Below, one piece after another: positions 35,234 to 45,300 of a stretch of DNA of 64,000 nt. The notes beneath the pieces are model-generated. The model had not been told where the DNA came from and ran no database searches. It saw nothing but the letters and a program-made list of their open reading frames with translations. Location: contig CM030851.1 of assembly GCA_018105865.1 (NCBI GenBank), positions 124,001 to 188,000 on the forward strand, read 5' to 3'. A program made the translations under genes and the position numbers. The DNA comes from Metaphire vulgaris. Lineage: Eukaryota > Annelida > Clitellata > Crassiclitellata > Megascolecidae. Every line of letters begins with the position of its first letter. Position 1 is the first letter of the stretch.

Positions 35234-35789
35234 ATTGACGCTAAGAATGAAAAACAGAATAATTGCCACAATAGAAATTACAATATAACTCTCCAAAACT
35301 AAAAAGATTCTAATGCTTTGAACAAACAAGAATCCATGATTCAGTCAAAACCAGTGATGCACTACAATTCTGACATGGTAATTCTGGTCTTTAAAAACAA
35401 GAACTGGCTTAATACCAGTCTAAAGACTAAAGTCAACAGATGTGAATGTCCAACTTAAACTCTGCAACAAATGTTTCTAAATAAATTCGTCACTTTACAG
35501 TTATAAGAATATAACAACGAATAATTAGGCTTCGTTTCAATGCAATGCTGGCTATTTTCTTTCCATCTTCAGCATTATCTTGTCAAGGTGATGCAAGGTG
35601 CAAGGGGCCCATTGGGTCACATAACCTGTACATTCCACATCAGTTTGTGAATATCTCTGTGTGTGCGTGCATGTGTTTGCAAGTAGATAGAAAGAGGTAG
35701 CAATGACAGACATTCACAGTAGGAAATGTACATACCTACAAATGTATGGACAGCCTAGCCTTGTACTAGCATATTATTATATATTATTA

Positions 35790-35972
35790 TTATTATCTTT
35801 GACAATTTATATAGCGCTATGCCCAGGGCAAAGCCTAAGTCAAAAGCGCTTCATACCTAATGATCATATGATGTTCTAAACAGATACGTTTTAAGGTTCT
35901 TCGTGAACTGGGTGCTAGTGTTTGAGCTAGTAACATAGTCAGGGAGACCATTCTTGTCTTGACAATAGGTAC

Positions 35973-36000
<28 letters not shown>
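35790..36000 (-). mobile_element. LINE 3' end, short fragment
   Basis: Minus strand reads SLPDYVTSSNTSTQFTKNLK then TYLFRTSYDH, the terminal ORF2 block, with a TATAGCGCTATGCCCAGGGC tail on the left. It ends at a short (TA)n run. Confidence 0.7.
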
Positions 36001-36003
<3 letters not shown>

Positions 36004-36009
36004 GTATAT

Positions 36010-36665
36010 ACAGAGATGTTCGATGAATTCGTGATTTTGTGCCCAAATCCGCTCTGATTCCTCTTGCAAATGCCCTTGTCAGCAGCAGACTTGATTATTG
36101 CAATTCTCTTTACAATGGCATGACCAGATCTAACATGCAAAAGCTTCAAAGGATTCAGAATTCTATTGCCCGAGCCATTACAAAAACTCGTAAGCATGAT
36201 TATATTAAACCTGTTCTTCAAAAGTTACACTGGTTGCCGGTAGAACAGAGAATTCTATTCAAAACTGGTCTCCTGGTTTTTAAAACACTGCAGTCTGGCC
36301 AACCTCAATATTTAAAATCTATGTTGAATCACCCAAACCATCGTCATTCAACAAGGTATGCTGATTCATTGTTGAATGTACCTAGAACCAACACTGAAAT
36401 TGGTAAGAGAGCTTTTTCTATTTCTGGGCCTAAAATCTGGAACTCTCTCCCTCTGGCTGTCAGATCTTCCAATTCATTGAGCATCTTCCGATCCAGACTT
36501 AAGACACATCTCTTTCAATTGGCGTTTCCTCCATAGTCCGTCTCCCTCTCCCTCTGACTGATCTCTGGAATGACCTGGATCTTTTACGGATTGATTTTGA
36601 AGTACCATCGATTGATACCTTGGGTATTAGAACTGGTGCTATAGAAGAGCATAATTATTATTTTA
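36010..36665 (+). mobile_element. CR1/jockey-like LINE 3' end
   Basis: Plus strand 36045-36535: LANALVSSRLDYCNSLYNGM, QNSIARAITKTRKHDYIKP, LQKLHWLPVEQRILFKTGL, FSISGPKIWNSLPLAV, FRSRLKTHLFQLAF. A 3' UTR of about 110 bases follows, ending GGTGCTATAGAAGAGCATAA and an AT-rich tail. A second copy of this UTR is at 38021-38145. Confidence 0.9.
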
Positions 36666-36798
36666 TATATATATATATATATATAAATATATATATATCC
36701 CACCTAAAATAAAGCTAAAGACCACAAAAATCTGTTGCTTAATTTGATTTAGCACTGGCATACAACTATTACTAAATCAATCAGAACTATAAATCAAC

Positions 36799-36954
36799 GG
36801 TACTTTCCCATTATCCGGACCCCAGTGAAGAGATACTAAGAAATGCTTAGGGTTAGGGTGGTGGTGAGGGTTAGGGTTATGGCTAGGCTAAAACTCTAAC
36901 ACTCACCCTAACCCTAATATCTCTTCACTGGGGTCCGGATAACGGGAAAGTACC
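36799..36954. mobile_element. 156-bp palindromic MITE with telomere-like arms
   Basis: Left end GGTACTTTCCCATTATCCGG, right end its reverse complement with one change; inverted repeats run about 37 bases through CCCAGTGAAGAGATA. Exact 8-bp duplication AAATCAAC (36791-36798 and 36955-36962). Inside, TTAGGGTTAGGG-like words on the left face CCCTAACCCTAA words on the right. Confidence 0.92.
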
Positions 36955-37213
36955 AAATCAACTTTTAAATGGGGCAATGCGAAGTTTAAAAGCCAGTGGC
37001 CATTGTACTGTATCCTATATGTAATGCACTCATTCAACATCGAAAAAAGCAATTTTTTTATTTGAATTCTGTACGCACTGCACATATACTGACACACAGC
37101 AACAATACTGACACACGGTTAAATAAATGCTGCTTCTAGTTGGTGGGAAACTGGCCTTTTCCGCATTTACACTAATACGGATACCCAAAACGTGGGCATT
37201 CCGTACTGTCTAA

Positions 37214-37727
37214 GGTAAAACCGAAGATTAGGCAACCAAGAACTTGAAGGAGATCTGTTGTAACGTAAAGAAAGTATAAATCCGCGCAGTGTGAAGCGGC
37301 TACACAAGTAAAGAGGCTCCAAATTCAACAAAGTATAAGTCCACCCACTCATAAATTCAAATCCACTGCATAAGTCATACAATAAAATCTCGTATCTTGC
37401 GCAATTCTTGGTTCGTATGTTTTTTCACTTTCTTCTCGATATTGTATTGTGATATTTAGTTGTTTTATTTGTAATATGTGATTCATTAATCACATTTCCC
37501 CTTGTTTATAGTTAAATTTGTGTATTACCTAGGTTACCACCTAGGTTATTCATCAAATCGTCAATTCGTTGTAATAGTCAAATAGTTAAATAATAATATT
37601 ACTTACTTACTTATTTATGTCTTTACTCTTCCATTACCTAACAATTCAGATATCTATGGGCCGATCGGACTACTTTCGGTGGTGTTCCCCTCTGCCGGTT
37701 CTTGTTTGTCTAATCTTCGGTTTTACC
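37214..37727. mobile_element. 514-bp MITE with GGTAAAACCGAAG ends
   Basis: Left end GGTAAAACCGAAGATTAGGC; reverse complement of right end GGTAAAACCGAAGATTAGAC; similarity continues through CAAGAAC. Exact 8-bp duplication CTGTCTAA (37206-37213 and 37728-37735). No transposase frame. Confidence 0.88.
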
Positions 37728-38020
37728 CTGTCTAAAATGCGAGCAAAATAAACACGAGATTGGGCTGGCCAATCAGCACTACTTCTTTACATTATCTTAA
37801 TTAAATGTGGGCTGCCCGCATTCGAGCCACTGCCAATACTAAATAGATTTAGAGTGGTTCCGTAAAATAAGTCCTGCGTGAGAACCACTGCTGGTGTTAG
37901 CCAGATAGCTGGATGAGATTTGTGAATGAATGAATGAGACAGGGATAGGCGCAATGAGAGCGTTCCTCGGCGTCCGTTGTGCCATTGGACCCGAGGGTCG
38001 CTGTAACCGAAGGGGGCCCT

Positions 38021-38145
38021 CTGACTGATCTCTGGAATGACTTGGTCTTTTGCGGTTGGATTTCATTTCAAGTATCATCGATTGATACCCTTGGGTATTA
38101 GAACTGGTGCTATAGAAGTGCATAATTATAATTATTATAATCGCC
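38021..38145 (+). mobile_element. LINE 3' UTR copy without coding part
   Basis: Closely matches 36545-36660: CTCTGACTGATCTCTGGAAT, then ACCATCGATTGATACC-like text and GAACTGGTGCTATAGAAG. An extreme 5' truncation of the same family. Confidence 0.8.
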
Positions 38146-38199
38146 CTTCGGCCTTTCTTCGAACGTCGTCTGACGAGTGAACAGCGCTTCATCGTAAAA

Positions 38200-39290
38200 G
38201 ACATCAACACTGTCAAAAATCAAACAAAATAAAAGTTTAAAACGATAACAGAGAAACTTTTACTTACAAACTTTTAAAGCAAAACAATGCCTGAGATCTT
38301 ATATTCTCCTAGAGATACAACAGTAAGTAAGTAAGCAAAATCTCGTGGGCCTGTAGTGCCTAATGAAGCAGCACAACAGTAACTCTATTGAAATCTTATG
38401 CATTCATTTGAGATTTGATAACCAGGTTACTAACTTACTAGAAGACACTACTCTGACTAGAGACACTTCAATGAAGTTTTGCACGTTAAAATTTCTTGTT
38501 AAAGGAACATTTGTACAGATTCTGTATTAAATAGCCGCATTACTTCATGGCTGTTGTTGCTTTTTGGATGCATGATAACTAGATTGTATGTTTATAGATT
38601 GCTTCTGATAAGAGTAAAAAATTCCGCACCTGGTCACCTCGTCTCTGGAATGATCTTCTGTAGCATATTCCAATTATTCACTACTGAATCAATAATTAAG
38701 CGCTATAGAAATGCGATTGATACACTGAATTGCTTATGTACGTACTTACTTTCCTAATCAGTTGAAGCATTGGTGAAGGTAACAACATCAGAAGCTTTGA
38801 AAATAATAATTTTGCGGTAAAATATTTATGTTTTGAGAAAGCTTTATTGAAAAGGCAGGTAGGTATTTTACCAACATTCAAAATATTGTGCCAATTAGAT
38901 GGATTTAGATCATCAGTTTGAGGAATCTCTTCTCCATTTTAATGGGGATATCCATTTAATAAAATCGAGTTTTATAGCGCCAAATATCCGTACAGAAACA
39001 TCAGCCGGTGGCGCTCCAATCCTAGCCGCATAAGAAACAATTTCATATCCGTGATATCATTGCGGATGACAACTTATGGCGGATCAGCTACGACGGAAGA
39101 CGAGCTTTGAATCTGGATCTAAGGCTTGACGCAGAATTAGCAGTGCGCACGTGAGGAGGCAACGAGTTTCAAAGCCTGGCATTGAGAAAGCATGGGTGCC
39201 AATACCTGTCTGAGGACGGGAGAGTGAAAGATTTTGTTGCAGATGAGAATCAAGTCGAGTATATATTGGTTTGCACAGAGTGTTAGGTAT
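38200..39290. other. Intergenic sequence with short retroelement tails
   Basis: Holds an (AGTA)n tail at 38320-38335 and a TATAGCGCCAAATATCCG tail near 38975. Otherwise nothing recognised, although 39020-39190 is richer in CpG than its surroundings. Confidence 0.4.
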
Positions 39291-39296
39291 AGGGAC

Positions 39297-39472
39297 CAGG
39301 GGCGTAGCCAGGAATATGATTGGGGTGGGTATAAATTTGGGGATATATATTGTTATATATATATATTATATATATTTTTATATATTATATATATTTATAT
39401 ATTTTTATATATTTTATATATACTGATTTTTGAGGGTGTATAAACTGATATACCCCCGTCGCTATGCCCCTG
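39297..39472. mobile_element. Short MITE with CAGGGGCGTAGCC ends and (TA)n core
   Basis: Left end CAGGGGCGTAGCCAGGAAT; reverse complement of right end CAGGGGCATAGCGACGGG. Flanks ATAGGGAC and GTCAGGAC match at five of eight. Core is a TATAT-rich run. Confidence 0.65.
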
Positions 39473-39904
39473 GTCAGGACTGCCGAGAGAATTTCCGGGC
39501 CCTGGTGCAAAAAATAGTCATGGGCCCCTGACCTGACAAATGTGTGAAAATGTTGATGACATTTTTTGCTTGTCGTTCTTTTTCAAAGCAGAATTCAGGG
39601 TCCTAGTCTGAAAAGTGTTGATGGCCTTTTTTGCTTGTTAGTCTTTTTATGGCATTAATTACTTAACATCATCGACCCGTGCCCCTAAGCAGACATTCGC
39701 TGGGGCCCTGAGCTCATGACGAACATGACCTTTTTCCGTTGTCAGAGTCTTTTTCAGGGTTTAGATTATCAGACTATTTATTAATTTATTAATTAATTTA
39801 TTATTTATTAATACATCATCATCACCAGACCCGGGCCTCTTTGAGCTCCATGGGCCCGGAACAATGTACCGGCTGTACCCCCCTCTCCTCAGGCCTGCCC
39901 CTGG

Positions 39905-40204
39905 TCTCCTCACTTGTCACAAGATCTGCCTCAAGATTGTCGTTCCAAATTCCGCTCCGTTAGTCGGGCTCAACTACTCATTCCTTCTCCAGCCAGGACT
40001 GCCATGCTCGGTGATAGGTCAGCTTCTCATGGCAATCTAATCTTGTGGAACACACTGCTAGATGCTGTTATTAGAGCAAACTATGTTGTTTTATTCAAAT
40101 GGAATCTAAAGACTCATTTGTTTAAAATCTCCCACAAGAGATGTTTGTTATGTGCTCTTGACTTTGGTTCTTGCCATGCCTGCAGTGCAAAAAAGCTGTA
40201 TTGA
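39905..40204 (+). mobile_element. LINE 3' end followed by (GAT)n
   Basis: Plus strand reads RAQLLIPSPARTAMLGDRSA, LILWNTLLDAV and LFKWNLKTHLFKISHKR, then a stop and a GAT microsatellite. Confidence 0.8.
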
Positions 40205-40206
40205 TA

Positions 40207-40260
<54 letters not shown>

Positions 40261-40273
40261 GTGATGGTGATGG

Positions 40274-40316
<43 letters not shown>
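40205..40316. repeat. (GAT)n microsatellite
   Basis: About 110 bases of GAT/GGT triplets, making artificial poly-Asp, poly-His and poly-Ile frames. Confidence 0.95.
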
Positions 40317-40679
40317 ATGAAGGTAAGAGAAGTGCATAGGAGACATCCTTACAAAAGGACTCTTTGCTAAGAAGAGCAACAGAACTCTGGATGGATGAAA
40401 GAAAACTGCTTTTAGACGAAGTATGATTGTGTTTAATGGATGTATAGGAAGAAAGCAAATGATACTGACAACAAGTCCATGCATAGGGAGTGACAGTGCA
40501 TAGCTGCTTAGATTTCAAGTACTGAGTTTGGCCAGACCCTATAATTGATTGATTTTAAATTTAGTAAGTTTACTTCAAGTTTGTAGTGCAGCACAAATAT
40601 TTGGATTTCTGAGACTTTGTTATGACACTTAAAGAACCAGAAAGCTGGGCTGTGACAATCGGCGTTGCTTGTATATAAC

Positions 40680-42335
40680 ATATGCCCTTCGATATTATTA
40701 TTATTATTATTATTATTTCTAGATGATTTATTAAACGCTATAACATAGCTAGTGCTAAAATCAAGAGCGATTTACAGATGTTCATAAGATGCGCGAAATA
40801 AGTGCGTCTTGAGGGCAGTCGCAAACGCCTCGGGGGATGTGATGGATGTCACTGAGGCGGGAAGAGAGTTCCAAAGAAGGGGGTTGCCGCGTGTCACAGA
40901 TCTTTCCCCAGCATCACCGTCCCTGGACGGAGGAGGGACATAAAGGCGACCGGCTTGTTTGATCGCAGCTGCCACGACAGTCAGTCTGCATCGGGCTGTA
41001 TGAGCGCAGAAATGTACTCGGGCAGAGAGGGTCGTGCAGTGCTCGGAATGTGACCATACAGCGTTTGTAAGCTATACGCTCCGAGATCTTCAACCAGTGT
41101 AGCCGTTCCTTTAGCAATGGAGTCACGTGATCCTTCCATCTCGCTAAAGATCAATCGGGCCGCAGCGTTCATGACCGACTGAAGACGGTCAAGCTGATAG
41201 TCCGAAGCCCCAGAAGAATGCTATTGCAATAATCCAACCTGGATAGCACTAGTGCCTGACTACGTGGATCGCTGCTGATGTTGAAATGTACCGTCCGAAT
41301 CTCTGCGATCTTGCGCAGCTGGAAGTAGCAGGCACGAGTTACGGAGCTCACTTGACCGGCGAGGGATAGAGAATCGTCAAGAAGTACACCCAGAAGGCGC
41401 ACCTCCGTGACGGAGCGATGACGGCATCACCGATCGATAGAGGAGAACGATCTAATAGGTGAGCCTTCCTGGGAGTACTGATCCAGTGATCCATAACAAT
41501 TCTGTTTTGCCGGGATTAAGCGCGAATTTGTCGCGTCCATGACATGATCTCCTGTAGACAGTCCTCGAACCGAGATCGCAGGTGTCCCGTATCCGAGGGG
41601 CGGCAGGAGGCGTACACTTGCCCGTCATCCGCGTGGCATGCCAGTCTAACCCGTGCGATCCGGCGATCCGCCCAGATCCGCTGCGTAGAGGATAAAAGGA
41701 GCGGACCTAAGGCTGAACCTTGTGGTACTCCGCAGCGACGGGCGCTTGGCTGACGTATGACCTTTCCAGGAGACGGACTGCGTTCTTTCGAAAAGGTAAC
41801 TGCGCAGCCAAAGTAACGCTGTGTCTTTTATTCCAAAGGAATGATCGAGGCGGCGTAAAGGATGGAGTGGTCGACAGTATCGAACGCCGCGGAGAGGTCG
41901 AGCATGCACAAGAGCGCTTGCTCCCCATTTGCGATCGCATCGACTATGTCGTTGAAGATCTTAAGTAATGCCGTCTCAGTGGAATGGCCCACTGGTGGTG
42001 AGGCATGAGACCGTTGCTATAACTGGTGCGTGATAAGCTGTTTGCTTACTAGTCGCTCTATCAGCTTCGAAAGAAATGGCAGGTTCGCAACAGGTCTGAA
42101 GCTAGCGGATCATCGGGTCGAGGCCAGTCTTTTCATATGCGGACGTATGACAGCATGCTTCCACAGACTCGAAACTCGCCGTTCGAGAGAAGCTGTCATC
42201 AGTGCTGTCAGATACGGAGCTAGCGTGGCTACCGTTTCCTTCAAGAGCCACATGGGAAGTGGATCTGATGGACACTGCTTGTATAATCTCAGGTTGCATT
42301 GAAAACTTCATTTCAATCACAGTTGAGGTGAAATG
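40680..42335 (-). mobile_element. CR1/jockey-like LINE, largest fragment in the window
   Basis: Minus-strand pieces in transcript order: RT fragments near 41900-41650 (ALLWLRSYLFERTQSV, FILYAADLGG), then 41400-41170 (LLGVLLDDSLSLAGQVSSVT, VLSRLDYCNSILLGL), 41130-40914 (TPLLKERLHWLKISERIAYK, FRALHDPLCP) and 40975-40772 (NPLLWNSLPASVT, LKTHLFRASYEHL). Frames change repeatedly, so it is dead. Its far end lies within about 25 bases of the first TBCCD1 coding exon. It is GC-richer than its surroundings. Confidence 0.88.
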
Positions 42336-42355
42336 ATTGTTGTGATTGTTTCTAG

Positions 42356-45300
42356 ATGGTTGACAGAAGAGAGGATGTTGGCATCAGTCTGTGGCTTAAG
42401 AATGAACCATTCTCAATTGGTGCACTGCCCAGTCCTCCCGCACGGCTGACTATCACCGTAAGTCTAAATTATTGATATTTGATCTCATCTGTCATTTGTA
42501 CTGGACTTGGTTTTGCAGCCCTGGTATCTCATCTTTCTAATGTTTCCATTTCTGCAGATCTGTGGAAAATGCATTGGGCATAAGTGTTTTATTGTTTGAC
42601 AGATTTTAACCTGAAGACATTTTTGGTCATGGGAACAGCTTGTTACCGCTGTACGACTTTGTCTTATGAGTAAATCATATTTTCAGTGATATAGCATGCC
42701 CATATATAATGCTTACTTGTGAATAGCACACAGTGTGATTATAGAGAGTATGCTACATTGAGCTTAATTTAGCTTGTGAAAGGACATAATCCACTGGTTA
42801 CATGCATAAATATAGTAATTAACTAATTATGCATGTGTGTGTTCTTTATATTCAGAAGACCCCTGTTGTTTTTGAGGGAGTTGATGCTTTGTCTTAATTC
42901 AATGTTGAAGTTATCTTGATTAGTTTGTAATTTACAACTTTTCATCTCATTTTGTTCTGTCTGTTGTGCTGTGAGTCTGTGAGTGTGGCAAGTAGAAGTG
43001 GAGAAGTGAAAATTCTTAGGATGAATTTATGATAGTTATGTCAATATTGCCATTCGATTCTTATATTCTGATGTTAGTCTCTCTAAGGAAATTTCCTGCA
43101 ATTGTATTGATTGGATTTGAACCAGAGCATCTATTATATCGGGAATTTTCCCTTGTTCAGACAGAATGTTACATTGAATGAAGAAAAGAATATTTCCATT
43201 CAATTTTGACTGGAATGAGACCTATTTTGAGTTTTGTATTTTCAGAATATTAAGAAGATTGTTCCATATGCAAAGACAAAGGGAAAGGCAGGCTTTCCTA
43301 ACCTGAGGTTAGCTGTGAGATGCTCAATGAGAATTTTGTGATGTTGAGTCTAAATTTGGGTTTGAATGCTTTTCTGATGCAGTTGCTGCCTTTGTTTTCT
43401 TGACAGTCTCTGCCTCAATAAATTATTGTACATGATGGGACAACGGACAGGAATTTCATTTGACTGCTTACTGTCAGTTGCTAATGAAACCGTTTCAGAC
43501 AAATTAGTTTTGTGCTGAATGCACTTGTGCTGCCTAAGGTTCTCTTATCATAATTTCATAATGATGTGAACAAAGTCCTTATAATAGTTTTTCATTTCTG
43601 TGATAGATGAAGGATGATCAGAGCTGTTTGTGATTTTCTGTATTCTTAACATTTAGTTTTGTGTTATCTGTAGTTATTCTGTTTGGAGACATGTTGGATG
43701 CAATAAACTTCAGCTGCCAGAGGATGTCGCTTGGAGGTGCGCACAGTTTTTCATCACAACGGTAGAATGCATACACTTATCTGTGCACATGCACGTGTGT
43801 GTGTTCACATTTTTAACAGTGAGACAACCCACAATTCTAGCATAGTTGATGTTTTTTGTAGCAAAATAAACTCAAAATTTCCACCTGGAACCTTTCAGTG
43901 AGTAATGTCTGTTTGCGGTCTTTGTATATTTGCTTATGTTAGTTTTGGGCAATGTTACAGTCTAATTTGTTTGACAGTTATTGATGCATGTTGAAGAAAT
44001 TCTTTTATGAACATATGAACAGAGGACCTGATGGCAACTGATACACTTAAGATTTTGTTGCTGCTTGATGAAGTATAGTATATATGCATATATGGTGTAT
44101 TTATTAATAGTTTTGAATTGAATGATATATTTTGATTAATTTAGGTTTTTACCAATTTATTCTACTAAAATCTCCACAGCTTATGGAATTTATTGTAGGA
44201 AAATCACTGAATTTGAATGTTTTTTTGACTGTTGGTAGTATTAAGTCACCCAGCAGTAAAGCTGTTTCAAGTAAGTGATGGTTGATAATTATGATTTCAG
44301 TGTCTGAGTTAATTGCTTATTCGTGTATATGTTTTGTGTTATTATATGTTGCTTTCAGCTACTTTTCTACTTTCCAAATGATTCATGGCCATGAGTCAGA
44401 GCAGCTGATGGAGTGGGATCGTAAGGTAGCAAAGGCGTCTGACCAGCAGGCAGTTGGTACGAGTCATCCAATTTGTATTTTATTTTTATTTTTCAAAGTT
44501 TCTCAGTTTATTGATCTGCATTTTTAGATCTGTTATATAGAAAATAAGCATTATATGTGCTGTGAAGAGGGCATTTGCTCGGTGCAGTGGTGTTCCCATA
44601 TATATTGATATTCTCAACACCAGCTTGATAAGCCTGTGAATGTTAGCCTTTAGGTTGGCTCTGATTGACTCAGCTCCACTTTAATTTCATTGTGGTTGAG
44701 TAGTGATTATGAATGTTTTACTTGGAAGTGCATAATTTCTGCAGCTTAATCTGCATGTTGCGCCTCTGAATAGAAACGGAGGAGACACTGTTGTACGGGT
44801 CCCACCACATAAGGGTCATTTTAAGATCTTCATGGCCATAGGCACTCTCATATTCATAGGCCCTTCTCAACTTACACTGCCAACTACATAACCAACTGTG
44901 CATTAACTTAACTTAACTTAACATGATATGCACGATAAATTTGAAATGTATGAATGTATGGCAAAATATCTGACACAATCGGATTACAAAGAATGTACAC
45001 AATGCAAGTGAGTTCGACACCGATTTGTTGATGACGAAGTTGTGGACAATACTGATCGGTTTTAGGCATGAGTGCCAGTGACAAATTTCATACTCAGTCT
45101 TTCTACATGATCATAGACAGACTTATTGCTGAGATGGGAAAATGGTGATCAGCTTACTTGACACTGCATGAAAGGTTTCATCATTTGACAGATCTCTGTC
45201 AAATGATGAAACAGTTTCTAAAGCCAAGGCACTAATTATGACGTATCCGTCAGATCTGGAAGAGGCATTTACTGACGAGTTTCTTCTATTTTCACAAATA

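Noticed and set aside
40114..40518. Poly-His, poly-Ile and poly-Asp open frames
   Set aside because: Translations of a GAT microsatellite.
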